64,000 nucleotides of DNA from Lachnospiraceae bacterium (GCA_023663655.1 JAMPGZ010000002.1:148695-212694); one strand, 5' to 3'. Shown: positions 17,789 through 26,556, counted from the first letter of the stretch. Made by a program: numbers and translations. The notes: generated by a model not told the origin, from the letters alone.

Positions 17789-18493
17789 ATGAAAAAGTAT
17801 CTTGCCGAGATGTTCGGAACCATGTTCCTCGTGCTTCTCGCGTGTGGTAGCGCCGTTTTGGCTGGTCCCTCTATCGGTGTTCTCGGAATCGGACTCTGTT
17901 TTGGTCTTGTCCTTGTGTGTCTCTGCTATTGTATCGGCAATATTTCAGGTTGCCATGTCAATCCGGCGGTGTCGTTTGCCATGTTGCTTTCATGCAAAAT
18001 GTCGTTCAAGGACTTTGCGGGCTATGTAGTGGCACAGCTCATCGGCGCGGCTTTAGGTGGCGCGTTGCTTTTTTGGTTCTGGAACATAGGCGGCACTGAA
18101 TTCGCATTCGGCGGCACAACTCCGCAAAGCGATAATTTCCTCGCCACCAACGTGTGTCAGCCGGGCGTGGGACAGGGCATGGCTTTGTTGAGCGAAATTC
18201 TGCTCACCATGTTCTTTGTGCTCATCATCCTCGGCGCCACCGATGAAAAGAGAGGTTTCGGCAACTTTGCCGGTCTCGCCATCGGTCTTGCCTTGGGACT
18301 TGTGAACATCGTAGGTATTCCTGTCGACAATTGCTCGGTGAACCCCGCCCGCAGCTTCGGTCCGGCTCTTTTCTCGCCTAACGCATGGGGCGATTTCTGG
18401 GTGATGGTGGTAGGTCCTCTCGCCGGTGCCGCACTCGCAGTGGTCATTTGGTCGCTCGTGGCACGCTGCAACTGCCGCAAGGACGCAGAATAA
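17789..18493 (+). CDS. aqpZ: Aquaporin (MIP family water/small-solute channel)
   Basis: A 234-residue inner-membrane channel with six predicted helices and both MIP signature loops: HVNPAVSF (first NPA) and SVNPARSFGPALF (second NPA followed by the selectivity-filter Arg). Starting MKKYLAEMFGTMFLVLL, it matches the AqpZ type (about 230 residues), more than glycerol facilitators, which have NPA/NPA loops with extra insertions. It sits between two intrinsic terminators, so it should be transcribed alone, but no TAnnTTTG element was found in the 68 bp upstream. Its closeness to fucO invites the idea of 1,2-propanediol export, which is speculation. Confidence 0.9.
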   Translation: MKKYLAEMFGTMFLVLLACGSAVLAGPSIGVLGIGLCFGLVLVCLCYCIGNISGCHVNPAVSFAMLLSCKMSFKDFAGYVVAQLIGAALGGALLFWFWNIGGTEFAFGGTTPQSDNFLATNVCQPGVGQGMALLSEILLTMFFVLIILGATDEKRGFGNFAGLAIGLALGLVNIVGIPVDNCSVNPARSFGPALFSPNAWGDFWVMVVGPLAGAALAVVIWSLVARCNCRKDAE

Positions 18494-18513
18494 TCCCCCT
18501 TTCCACGATACAC

Positions 18514-18546
18514 AAATAAGCCGGGGCATCCACCCCGGCTTATTTT
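18514..18546 (+). terminator. Intrinsic terminator after the aquaporin gene
   Basis: A perfect 13-bp stem AAATAAGCCGGGG (18514-18526) / CCCCGGCTTATTT (18533-18545) with loop CATCCA. The A-rich left arm and T-rich right arm would also let it work on the minus strand. Confidence 0.85.
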
Positions 18547-18572
18547 GTGCCCACGCAAAATGGTGCTGAGTA

Positions 18573-18603
18573 TTTGCGGAATAAAGCAAATGTCTTAACT
18601 TTG
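18573..18603 (+). promoter_or_regulatory. Promoter of the MBOAT operon
   Basis: TTTG (18573-18576), a 19-base spacer and TAACTTTG (18596-18603) match the Bacteroidetes promoter; the start codon is at 18641. Confidence 0.75.
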
Positions 18604-18640
18604 TATGAATTTAACAACCTCAGAATCATAGACTCCTTAA

Positions 18641-20053
18641 ATGCTGTTTAACTCGTTACAGTTTCTCGTGTTTTTTCCGGCAGTAGTGCTGCTTTATTGG
18701 ATTTTGCCTGACAGATGGCGCAATCCGATGTTGCTTGTGGCGAGTTATTATTTCTATATGAGCTGGGAGCCGGTCTATGCGTTGCTGATACTTATATCGT
18801 CGGTCACCACGTGGGGCTGCGGAATGCTGATGTTCCGTGACCATGACCGACGAAAGTTGTGGCTCGTGCTGTGTTTTGTGCTGAATCTTGGCATCCTGTT
18901 CACCTATAAATATCTTGGTTTTGCCGCTCAGTCGCTTCATGATGCTATGGCGGCAGCCGGGATTGCGATGCACGTTCCTGAGTTCACATTGCTGTTGCCT
19001 GTGGGAATATCATTTTACACGTTTCAAGCGGTGGGATACACAATCGATGTGTATAGGGGTGATCTGAAGCCTGAGCGGAGTTTGCTCACCTACTGTCTTT
19101 TCGTGGCTTTTTTCCCTCAACTTGTTGCCGGACCTATCGAGCGTGCCAAAAATCTGTTGCCGCAGTTTCATGATGTGCATCGGTTTAACGGATACAATTT
19201 GCTTGAGGGAATAAAGATGATGGTGTGGGGATTTTTCATGAAACTCTGCATAGCCGAGAGTGTGGCTCCTTACGTGAACGCGGTCTATAATAACATAGAG
19301 ATGCACAACGGGGTGAGTATATGGCTTGCGACATTCTTCTTCACGTTCCAGATATTCTGCGATTTCGGGGGTTATTCACTTATTGCGATCGGCACGGCGC
19401 GCTGTGTGGGGTTCACGTTGATGCAGAATTTCCGGCAGCCTTATCTTGCCCGTGATGTAAAGGATTTTTGGCGTCGCTGGCACATCAGTCTTTCATCGTG
19501 GTTTTCTGATTATGTCTATATTCCTCTCGGGGGTAGCCGATGCTCTACCACCCGTCACCAACGTAATCTTTTCGTGACATTTCTGGTGAGCGGACTATGG
19601 CATGGCGCAAACTGGACTTTTGTGGCGTGGGGCGCTTATCATGGAGCGTTGCAGGTGGCTCTTTCGCTGAAGCGTAAATTCATTCCGTGGAAATTTCCTT
19701 TGCAACGTGTAGGCGTGGTCATAGGCGTTATTGTGACATTTGTGTTGTCCATGTTTGGCTGGGTGTTGTTCCGTGCCAATTCACTGGCTGATGCCAAGAT
19801 CGCTTTCAGCCGTATGCTTCATCCGCATGGAATGCTTTTTAATGGCGACGGGAAGCCCGATATAGCGCTTCCGCTGCTTCTTATCATGCTGCTGATGCTT
19901 CATGAGCTGCGTAACGAATGCGGCACGAGGCGAATGGCATTTACGAGTCATCCTAATGTATATGTCAGCGCGTGGTGGACTGCTGTGCTGATTGTTATAA
20001 TCCTGCTTTGCGCGAAATTCCAAGGCGGTCAGTTTATATACTTCCAATTTTAA
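18641..20053 (+). CDS. MBOAT-family membrane O-acyltransferase (AlgI/DltB-like)
   Basis: A 470-residue polytopic membrane protein that probably moves an acyl group, usually acetyl, across the inner membrane for transfer to an envelope glycan. It starts MLFNSLQFLVFFPAVVLLYW, typical of the AlgI/PatA branch, and carries the family block RRWHISLSSWFSDYVYIPLGG and the catalytic histidine (His321) in GLWHGANWTF. It is the first of four genes with a 6-bp gap and then two ATGA overlaps, so clearly one operon with two SGNH proteins and a beta-barrel. In alginate and peptidoglycan systems MBOAT channels work with SGNH partners that finish the transfer, and the same division of labour is inferred here. 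The acceptor is unknown. Confidence 0.92.
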   Translation: MLFNSLQFLVFFPAVVLLYWILPDRWRNPMLLVASYYFYMSWEPVYALLILISSVTTWGCGMLMFRDHDRRKLWLVLCFVLNLGILFTYKYLGFAAQSLHDAMAAAGIAMHVPEFTLLLPVGISFYTFQAVGYTIDVYRGDLKPERSLLTYCLFVAFFPQLVAGPIERAKNLLPQFHDVHRFNGYNLLEGIKMMVWGFFMKLCIAESVAPYVNAVYNNIEMHNGVSIWLATFFFTFQIFCDFGGYSLIAIGTARCVGFTLMQNFRQPYLARDVKDFWRRWHISLSSWFSDYVYIPLGGSRCSTTRHQRNLFVTFLVSGLWHGANWTFVAWGAYHGALQVALSLKRKFIPWKFPLQRVGVVIGVIVTFVLSMFGWVLFRANSLADAKIAFSRMLHPHGMLFNGDGKPDIALPLLLIMLLMLHELRNECGTRRMAFTSHPNVYVSAWWTAVLIVIILLCAKFQGGQFIYFQF

Positions 20054-20059
20054 TCGGCT

Positions 20060-20965
20060 ATGAATATCAAGAAGTGTTTGATGTGGTTCGGGATTGTCAT
20101 TTTTGTGATTTTCATTCTCGACATTCTGTTTGGCAAGATGTTCAAAGCCTATATGGACCGCTACCGTCTTGCCGGAGACTATGAGATGGTGGATCATCTT
20201 CTGAAATCTGCCGATGAGGAAATCGTGGTTCTTGGGAGTTCGGTAGCTCTTAACGGCATAAACACCAAGACGCTGGAAGACAGTCTTGGCGTGACGGCAT
20301 TTAATGGTGGCGCCAATGGTCAGATGTTTCCTTACTATCTCACCATGTTGAAGGCTGTTTTGGAGCAGAAGCCTCCTCGCAAGGTTGTGTTAGGCATGAT
20401 CCCGAGCAATCTCAGCGATACCGGCATAGGCGGACGATATAATTTTCTCGCGCCTTACTATGGAGCGGGAATCGGGGATATTGACAGCCGTTTGCATGGC
20501 GGTGACGAGCTGGAGCGCGTTTTCCTGCAATCCAATTTTTATCGCCTGAACAGAATATGGTTCAGAATCCTGCTATATAATTTTGTGACTGCCGGTATTC
20601 AGGGAGAGAACGGATTCATCGCGAAACCGGTGCCTCCGGAATACCCTGTGCGGCTTAAATGGGAGGAGGATGAGGTGATGTCAGAGGAGCGGCGTGCCGA
20701 GTTTGAGGAGTTTGTTAATCTGTGCCGTGACAATGGGGTGGAGTTGACCGTGGTTTTTGCGCCGCGATGCGTGGATCGCAGTATCGGGACGCACACGGTT
20801 ATAGAACAGGTGAGAGAATTGAGTGGAAAATACGGATTTCGGTTTTATGATGACACTTTTTTGCCTCCGTTTGATGAGGTTGACTCGCTTTTCTATGATG
20901 ACCGTCATGTCAATATCAATGGTTCAGTAATATACACCGATAGTATTATAAATAGATTGAAATGA
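20060..20965 (+). CDS. Membrane-anchored SGNH-like protein, probable MBOAT partner
   Basis: A 301-residue protein with one N-terminal membrane helix (MWFGIVIFVIFILDILFG) and a periplasmic domain. The SGNH-type serine is in VVLGSSVALNGIN, and a C-terminal YDDRHVNINGS supplies the Asp-x-x-His pair, so the catalytic triad looks complete. The arrangement resembles AlgJ/AlgX-type or DUF1574-type proteins encoded beside MBOAT acyltransferases. It starts 6 bp after the MBOAT gene and overlaps the next gene by 4 bp (ATGA), so translation is probably coupled. Likely role: taking the acyl group from the MBOAT protein and placing it on a glycan. Assignment is by motif and context. Confidence 0.7.
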   Translation: MNIKKCLMWFGIVIFVIFILDILFGKMFKAYMDRYRLAGDYEMVDHLLKSADEEIVVLGSSVALNGINTKTLEDSLGVTAFNGGANGQMFPYYLTMLKAVLEQKPPRKVVLGMIPSNLSDTGIGGRYNFLAPYYGAGIGDIDSRLHGGDELERVFLQSNFYRLNRIWFRILLYNFVTAGIQGENGFIAKPVPPEYPVRLKWEEDEVMSEERRAEFEEFVNLCRDNGVELTVVFAPRCVDRSIGTHTVIEQVRELSGKYGFRFYDDTFLPPFDEVDSLFYDDRHVNINGSVIYTDSIINRLK

Positions 20966-21540
20966 AATATTTGCACGAGATTTTGGTGGCATTTGCCGCG
21001 TTGTTTCTGCTATCTTCGTGTTCTGATGACGTTAAAGACGCGAGACTCGATTTTGTTGGTGATTCCATCGTGGCGAGATGGGATTTGGCAGAGTATTTCC
21101 CTTCGCGGCTTGTGTATAATTATGGCAAGTCGGGAGCCGGCATAGAATATCTTGAATCGTTAGCCGGGAGATTTGCAGGGCGTAATGTCGTGGTCATGAT
21201 TGGCACCAACAATAACTATCTGTTTGTAGAGTCGGACCGTGAAGATTATGCCCGGAGGTATGTCGATGCAATAAATGCCCTTGATGCCAATCGTGTCTAC
21301 CTTTATTCGGTGTTGCCGCGTGATTTCACATCTGACCGAGAGGATGTCAATGACGATATTGCGGAATTTAACGCGGTAGTGAAGCGTATGGTGGAATCCA
21401 TGCCCGCGATTGTGTACATGGATGTATATGACGATTTTTTACATGATGGCAAGATTGATTTCCAACTTTACAGTGATAAGCTGCATCTTAGCCCTTATGG
21501 CTACGAAATATTGACCAAAACTTTACTACATGAATTATGA
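20962..21540 (+). CDS. SGNH/GDSL hydrolase-like lipoprotein
   Basis: A 192-residue lipoprotein: signal peptide with lipobox LSSC followed by SDDVKD. The SGNH blocks are clear: FVGDSIV (Ser), the GTNN block (VVMIGTNNNY), and DKLHLSPYGY with the Asp-x-x-His pair, so a deacylase or acyltransferase of the GDSL type. It overlaps both neighbours by ATGA, in an operon with an MBOAT acyltransferase and a second SGNH protein. It may remove or trim the acyl groups the other two install, or be a second transferase acting at the outer membrane; the sequence cannot decide. Confidence 0.82.
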   Translation: MKYLHEILVAFAALFLLSSCSDDVKDARLDFVGDSIVARWDLAEYFPSRLVYNYGKSGAGIEYLESLAGRFAGRNVVVMIGTNNNYLFVESDREDYARRYVDAINALDANRVYLYSVLPRDFTSDREDVNDDIAEFNAVVKRMVESMPAIVYMDVYDDFLHDGKIDFQLYSDKLHLSPYGYEILTKTLLHEL

Positions 21541-22136
21541 ATAAATATCAGCGCTTTCTTTTTGCTGCGGTGTTCGCATTGTGTTCGTTAGCAGCATTCG
21601 CTCAGTTTGGAGTAGGTGTGCGAGATAATCGCTTCATCTATGGCGATTTCACATTCCTGAAACATTGGGAGGTGTCGCTTGAACAGAGCGTGTTTTCTGA
21701 AAAGCCCGCCTATCAGTATCTGAGAGCTTATGCCGGATATAAGGGTGAGTGGAAGAATATGGCTTATAAGGGACAAGCTTATTTCGGTGCGGCTTATAAT
21801 GGTTCCTATAACTCCTATGGAGCAAAAATAGGGGTAGATTATCGTGTGGTTCCTCGTTTTTATGTCAAGGCGATCTTTAATCCGCACCATGATTCGGGCT
21901 ACGGATATGAGACTTGCTTTCTTGCTGGATGCGGGGTGGTGTTGACCGACAATATAGATGTCATTGCCGCTTATACGACCATTCCGGAATACAGGATGTC
22001 GGAGAAACGCTTGCGTGGCGGTTTTGACTTTCACGTAGGGAAGCTGAGTGTGACTCCTGAAGCGTCGATAGCCGTGAGCGGATCCTCACGGGCAAAAACA
22101 CTCCGCACCGTCATCGGGTTTCGCTATGATTTCTGA
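21537..22136 (+). CDS. Putative small outer membrane beta-barrel protein
   Basis: A 199-residue protein with a standard signal peptide (FLFAAVFALCSLAAFAQ) and alternating aromatic/hydrophobic strands (AGYKGEWKNMAYKGQAYFGAAYNGSYNSYGAKIGVDYRV), ending in GFRYDF with the terminal Phe expected of outer membrane barrels. Length fits an 8-stranded barrel. No family recognised. Fourth gene of the MBOAT operon, overlapping the SGNH lipoprotein by 4 bp. It could anchor or export the acylated product, but nothing in the sequence shows this. Confidence 0.6.
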   Translation: MNKYQRFLFAAVFALCSLAAFAQFGVGVRDNRFIYGDFTFLKHWEVSLEQSVFSEKPAYQYLRAYAGYKGEWKNMAYKGQAYFGAAYNGSYNSYGAKIGVDYRVVPRFYVKAIFNPHHDSGYGYETCFLAGCGVVLTDNIDVIAAYTTIPEYRMSEKRLRGGFDFHVGKLSVTPEASIAVSGSSRAKTLRTVIGFRYDF

Positions 22137-22162
22137 GGAAATGGGTGTTTGGCGGGAGGATA

Positions 22163-22194
22163 TTTGCAATTTTGGAGATAATTGGCTAAATTTG
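22163..22194 (+). promoter_or_regulatory. Promoter of the first GH88/GH105 gene
   Basis: TTTG (22163-22166), a 20-base spacer and TAAATTTG (22187-22194); the start codon follows 31 bp downstream. Confidence 0.72.
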
Positions 22195-22225
22195 CGTGAA
22201 ATAAATTAAAATTATCACATCTATC

Positions 22226-23356
22226 ATGAAAAAATTATTAGCATTGCTGATGCTCGCGGTTGTTGCTGTAGGTGCTCAAGCTGTCGAGATTCCCAATCAG
22301 AAAGAGACTCTTAACACGCTCATCAAGGTGAATGATTATTATCTGAAGAAACATCCCGATCCATACGAGGGTATTCCTTATTATTCACGTAAGAAAGTGT
22401 ATGAGGCAAATATCTGGACACGTGGCATATATTTCGAAGGCTTGATGGCTCTTCACTCGATTTATCCCGCCAACCGTTATTATGATTACGCTTATCAGTG
22501 GGGCGAGACTCACAAGTGGGGTATGCGTCGCGATGATACTACCACCCGTAATGCTGACAATTATTGCTGCGCTCAGACTTATATCGATCTCTATAACCTG
22601 ACTCCGGAGCCTAAGATGCTCACCAAGACCAAGGGCACGATGAATATGCTCATCAACACTCCTCAGGTGAATGACTGGACTTGGATTGACGCTATCCAGA
22701 TGGGTATGCCTGTGCTTGCTAAGATGAGCAAGCTAACCGGCGATCCCCGCTACAATGAAAAGGCTTGGGAGATGTATAGCTGGACCCGCGATTCACTTGC
22801 AGGCGGTCTCTTCAACGAGAAAGAGGGTCTGTGGTGGCGCGACAAGGACTTCGTGCCTCCCTATAAAGAGCCCAACGGCAAGAACTGCTACTGGTCACGC
22901 GGTAATGGATGGGTTGTTGCAGCGTTGGTGCGTGTGCTCGACGAGATTCCTGCCGATGCTCCTCATCGCAAGGACTACGTGAGAGATCTCGAAGCTATGT
23001 GCGACGCTCTCGTTAAATGTCAGCGTGAAGATGGTTTCTGGAACGTGAGCCTTCATGACGGCAGCAACTTCGGTGGAAAGGAACTCACCGGAACCGCTTT
23101 GTTCGTTTATGGAATGGCATGGGGCATCAACAACGGCGTGCTTGAACGCGGTAAATATCTTCCGGTAGTAGTGAAAGCATGGAATGCCATGGTGAAAGAC
23201 GCTGTGCATCCTAACGGTTATCTGGGCTATGTTCAGGGAACAGGCAAGGAGCCGAAAGATGGTCAGCCGGTAGCTTACGATTCAGTTCCTGACTTTGACG
23301 ATTTCGGTACAGGTTGCTTCCTTCTCGCCGGAACCGAGGTTTACAAACTTAAATAA
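22226..23356 (+). CDS. GH88/GH105 family unsaturated glucuronyl/rhamnogalacturonyl hydrolase
   Basis: A 376-residue enzyme with a signal peptide (LLALLMLAVVAVGAQA), so periplasmic. It has the alpha/alpha-barrel signatures of YteR-like GH105 proteins: WTRGIYFEGLMALH, the aspartate-bearing NADNYCCAQTYIDLY, WIDAIQMGMPVLAKM, YWSRGNGWVVAALVRVL and CDALVKCQREDGFWNVSLHD. Such enzymes remove the 4,5-unsaturated uronic acid that polysaccharide lyases leave on oligosaccharides. Own promoter and terminator, and no lyase or SusCD pair beside it, so it is an orphan enzyme outside a PUL. A second related gene lies 1.9 kb downstream. Confidence 0.88.
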   Translation: MKKLLALLMLAVVAVGAQAVEIPNQKETLNTLIKVNDYYLKKHPDPYEGIPYYSRKKVYEANIWTRGIYFEGLMALHSIYPANRYYDYAYQWGETHKWGMRRDDTTTRNADNYCCAQTYIDLYNLTPEPKMLTKTKGTMNMLINTPQVNDWTWIDAIQMGMPVLAKMSKLTGDPRYNEKAWEMYSWTRDSLAGGLFNEKEGLWWRDKDFVPPYKEPNGKNCYWSRGNGWVVAALVRVLDEIPADAPHRKDYVRDLEAMCDALVKCQREDGFWNVSLHDGSNFGGKELTGTALFVYGMAWGINNGVLERGKYLPVVVKAWNAMVKDAVHPNGYLGYVQGTGKEPKDGQPVAYDSVPDFDDFGTGCFLLAGTEVYKLK

Positions 23357-23391
23357 TCCGATCGCCCTGCAAAGGGGTGATGAAAAAAAAG

Positions 23392-23424
23392 CTTCGGAGT
23401 CTCTATTGGGGCTCCGAAGTTTTA
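23392..23424 (+). terminator. Intrinsic terminator after the first GH105 gene
   Basis: CTTCGGAG (23392-23399) pairs with CTCCGAAG (23412-23419); eight A precede and four T follow the stem. Confidence 0.8.
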
Positions 23425-23499
23425 TATATATGGGTATTGTTTTTGAATCATTGTCAGGGATTTTGGCACCGGGATGGTGTGATTGTTGGGAACTTTGAT

Positions 23500-23507
23500 T
23501 ATATTTG
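23500..23507 (+). promoter_or_regulatory. -7 promoter element of the YifB/ComM gene
   Basis: TATATTTG fits TAnnTTTG. It lies only 21 bp before the ATG at 23529, so the leader would be about 15 bases; it also shows that the TTG at 23505 cannot be the start. Confidence 0.55.
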
Positions 23508-23528
23508 CAGTTCACTCAATCCTATGTT

Positions 23529-25118
23529 ATGCTTGTAAAAACTTACGGAGCCGCCGTTCAAGGCATAGATGCTATCGTTGTCACCATCGAGGTGTCGGTG
23601 GAGATTGGTGCCACGTTTAATCTCGTGGGGCTTGCCGATGTCGCGGTCAAGGAGAGCTATCAGCGTGTGCGCGCGGCGATGAGGCAGTCGGGTTACGAAT
23701 TTCCGCGTCGTGCCGTGCTTGTGAATATGTCGCCCGCCGATGTTCGCAAAGAGGGCGCAGCCTACGATCTGCCTATAAGCGTGGCGATTCTTGCCGCTGC
23801 CGAAGTGATGCCGGCGGGAAATCTTGACCGATATATGATAATGGGGGAGTTATCGCTCGATGGAAGCGTGTTGCCTATACGCGGCGTCCTGCCTATGGCT
23901 ATCAAGGCTCGAGAGCTTGGCTATCGCGGCATAATCGTTCCGGCGGCTAATGCCCGTGAGGCTGCCGTGGTCAATAATCTGGATGTGTATGGGGTTGAGA
24001 CATTGACGCAGGCTGTGGGTTTTATCAACGGCACTGAGCCGATAGCGCCTACGGTGGTCAACACGAGGGAGGAGTTTTGCCGGGCGGTGTCTTGCTTTGA
24101 CTTCGACTTTTCGGAGGTGAAGGGTCAGGAAAATGTGAAACGCGCGTTTGAGGTGGCGTGTGCCGGCGGGCATAATATATTGCTTGTGGGCGCGCCGGGT
24201 TCGGGGAAATCAATGATGGCAAAACGGCTGCCGTCGATATTGCCTCCATTGACGCTTCAGGAGGCTCTTGAGACCACAAAGATACATTCCGTTGCCGGAA
24301 AATTGCGCAAGGGCTCGATGCTGATGACCACCCGTCCTTTCCGGTCGCCTCACCACACCATCTCGCCGGTGGCTCTCGTGGGTGGCGGGAGCAATCCCAT
24401 GCCGGGGGAGATTTCACTGGCACACAACGGGGTGCTTTTCCTTGACGAATTCCCTGAATTTCCGCGCGCCGTTCTGGAGGTCATGCGTCAGCCGCTGGAG
24501 GATAGGGTCATAAGTGTGTCGAGAGCAAAATATTCAATCGACTATCCTGCCGGGTTCATGCTTGTGGCATCGATGAATCCATGCCCTTGCGGTTATTATA
24601 ACCATCCGACGAAGCTATGCACGTGTATGCCGGGGCAGGTGAGCCGCTATCTGAGCCGCATCTCCGGTCCGCTCATGGACCGCATCGACCTTCAGGTAGA
24701 GATTATGCCTGTGCCGTTTGAAGAATTGTCGGCGATGGGCGGTGGCGAGCGTAGCGACGCCATCAGGGAGCGGGTGGTGAAAGCACGTGCGGTGCAGACG
24801 TTGCGTTTCAACGCCGAGCGCCATGTGCATTGCAACGCCCAGATGAATTCGCGTCTGCTTGCTGAATATGCCGCGCTTGACAATGAGTGCATGGAGCAGC
24901 TTCGATATGCCATGAAACGCTTTGACATGAGCGCCCGCGCCTATGACCGCATCTTGAAAGTGGCTCGCACAGTCGCTGATCTGGACTATGGCTGCCGCCA
25001 CGACATGAGCCTTGACAAGGCTGTCGGCGCGCCCATTCTCCCTCACCATCTAAAAGAGGCGATCTCCTACCGTAACCTTGATCGCTCCTCCTGGGGCGCC
25101 ACCTCCGTGCCATTTTGA
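23529..25118 (+). CDS. comM: YifB/ComM-family AAA+ Mg-chelatase-like ATPase
   Basis: A 529-residue cytoplasmic AAA+ protein. The N-terminal half is a Lon-protease-like fold (VEIGATFNLVGLADVAVKESYQRVRAAM, LVNMSPADVRKEGAAYDLPI). The ATPase follows: Walker A VGAPGSGKSMMAKRLPS, Walker B NGVLFLDEFPEF, the conserved ASMNPCPCGY loop, and the C-terminal Mg-chelatase helical block ending SYRNLD. In Vibrio and Haemophilus, ComM helps branch migration during natural transformation; in Bacteroidetes the role is not established. Start chosen at the ATG at 23529, the first after the promoter element. Confidence 0.93.
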   Translation: MLVKTYGAAVQGIDAIVVTIEVSVEIGATFNLVGLADVAVKESYQRVRAAMRQSGYEFPRRAVLVNMSPADVRKEGAAYDLPISVAILAAAEVMPAGNLDRYMIMGELSLDGSVLPIRGVLPMAIKARELGYRGIIVPAANAREAAVVNNLDVYGVETLTQAVGFINGTEPIAPTVVNTREEFCRAVSCFDFDFSEVKGQENVKRAFEVACAGGHNILLVGAPGSGKSMMAKRLPSILPPLTLQEALETTKIHSVAGKLRKGSMLMTTRPFRSPHHTISPVALVGGGSNPMPGEISLAHNGVLFLDEFPEFPRAVLEVMRQPLEDRVISVSRAKYSIDYPAGFMLVASMNPCPCGYYNHPTKLCTCMPGQVSRYLSRISGPLMDRIDLQVEIMPVPFEELSAMGGGERSDAIRERVVKARAVQTLRFNAERHVHCNAQMNSRLLAEYAALDNECMEQLRYAMKRFDMSARAYDRILKVARTVADLDYGCRHDMSLDKAVGAPILPHHLKEAISYRNLDRSSWGATSVPF

Positions 25119-25183
25119 TTGAAAAATCTTCCGCCAGACATATAATAAACCTGCGTAAGGATGGTTAATATGTGAAATTTCAG

Positions 25184-25191
25184 TATCTTTG
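25184..25191 (+). promoter_or_regulatory. -7 promoter element of the second GH88/GH105 gene
   Basis: TATCTTTG fits TAnnTTTG, 45 bp before the ATG at 25237. The leader can fold: TATGGGC at 25193-25199 pairs with GCCCATA at 25213-25219. Confidence 0.55.
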
Positions 25192-25236
25192 CTATGGGCG
25201 ACGCTATTGATTGCCCATAACCATAGACTGATTATC

Positions 25237-26556
25237 ATGCAAAGACCGATACTTGCTGTTTCCGCATTTCTTGCTGGTGTGGTGTGTTGTGCCGCCGATT
25301 CGTTCACGAGCCAAAATGTGATGAATACGGCTGATAAAGTGGCGAATTATTTTATTTCAAATTATCCCGATGTGGGTGCCGACAGCTATGTGGGCGGAAA
25401 GAAACGCAACAGCAAGATATGGACACGAGGAGTGTTCTATGAGGGGCTTCTGAATATGTATCGTGAGAGTCCTCGGGAAGACTGGCTGAAATATGCTGTT
25501 GACTGGGGCGAATTCCATCAGTGGATAAGCAGCACCGACAATGAAGCCCGCAGCCACAATGCCGACTATCAATGTTGCGGTCAGTCATATCTTGAGATGT
25601 ATCTCATGGACCGCACGCAGACCAAGAGGATGGAGCATATAAAGATGCGCATTGACCAGATGATGGCGACAGGCAGAGTGAATTACTGGACTTGGGTGGA
25701 TGCCATACAGATGAGTATGCCGGCGATAGCCCAACTTGGCGGGATAACAGGCGACAAAGGATATTGGGAGTATATGTACGAAATGTATGAATACACCCGC
25801 AACAAGCAGGGAGGTGAAAAGAAAAGCGGAGGTAAGCCTCTATTCAACACTTCGACCGGATTGTGGTATCGCGACTATCAGTTTGACCCGCCTTACAAAG
25901 ATAAGGTTGAGACAGACAAGGACTGTTATTGGAGCCGTGGCAACGGTTGGGTCTATATGGCGTTGGCGCGTGTGATGCAGTTCACACCTGCCGATGAGGC
26001 TCACCGCAGTGCTTATGAGGCGGATTTCAAACTCATGAGCGAAGGTCTGCTCAAATGTCAGCGGCAGGACGGCTCGTGGAATGTGAGCCTTGCGGCTCCC
26101 ACTAATTTTGGGCTGAAGGGCAGCGAAGGTCCTGAGATGACCGGCACGTCGCTGTTTGTGGGCGGCATGGCATATGGAGTACGCACGGGGCTTCTTGACA
26201 AAGATATCTATATGCCGGCGATAACCAAGGGATGGGAGTCGATGCTCGATGCCGTGCATCCTGATACCGGATTTGTGGGTTATCTTCAAGGCTCAGGCTC
26301 CAAGCCTGAAGATGGGGGAGTGATCACCTACAACTCAGTTCCGGATTTTGAGGATTTCGGCTACGGCTGCTGGCTGTGGGGCGCCGCCGAGCTTCACGCA
26401 TTGCTCAAGCAGCTTGAAAGCGGCACCGGCGGAATCGTCGATGTGAACTCTGACGGCGTTAATGATGTTAAATATTATGATCTCATGGGGCGTAGTGTGG
26501 AGCATCCTGTCAAGGGCTCCATATATGTGAGTGAGGGTAAGTGCATAGTTTATTGA
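25237..26556 (+). CDS. GH88/GH105 family hydrolase with C-terminal sorting-like tail
   Basis: A 439-residue paralogue of the enzyme at 22226-23356. Signal peptide (MQRPILAVSAFLAGVVCCA), then the same signature series: IWTRGVFYEGLLNMY, HNADYQCCGQSYLEMY, WTWVDAIQMSMPAIA, YWSRGNGWVYMALARVM, LLKCQRQDGSWNVSLA. It differs by an insert rich in Gly/Lys (NKQGGEKKSGGKPL) and by a C-terminal tail, IVDVNSDGVNDVKYYDLMGRSVEHP, ending in GKCIVY, which resembles the short secretion/sorting tails found on Bacteroidales secreted proteins. The ATG at 25237 starts the signal peptide; the in-frame open stretch upstream is leader. Predicted to cleave unsaturated uronyl oligosaccharides, perhaps outside the cell. 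Confidence 0.87.
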   Translation: MQRPILAVSAFLAGVVCCAADSFTSQNVMNTADKVANYFISNYPDVGADSYVGGKKRNSKIWTRGVFYEGLLNMYRESPREDWLKYAVDWGEFHQWISSTDNEARSHNADYQCCGQSYLEMYLMDRTQTKRMEHIKMRIDQMMATGRVNYWTWVDAIQMSMPAIAQLGGITGDKGYWEYMYEMYEYTRNKQGGEKKSGGKPLFNTSTGLWYRDYQFDPPYKDKVETDKDCYWSRGNGWVYMALARVMQFTPADEAHRSAYEADFKLMSEGLLKCQRQDGSWNVSLAAPTNFGLKGSEGPEMTGTSLFVGGMAYGVRTGLLDKDIYMPAITKGWESMLDAVHPDTGFVGYLQGSGSKPEDGGVITYNSVPDFEDFGYGCWLWGAAELHALLKQLESGTGGIVDVNSDGVNDVKYYDLMGRSVEHPVKGSIYVSEGKCIVY

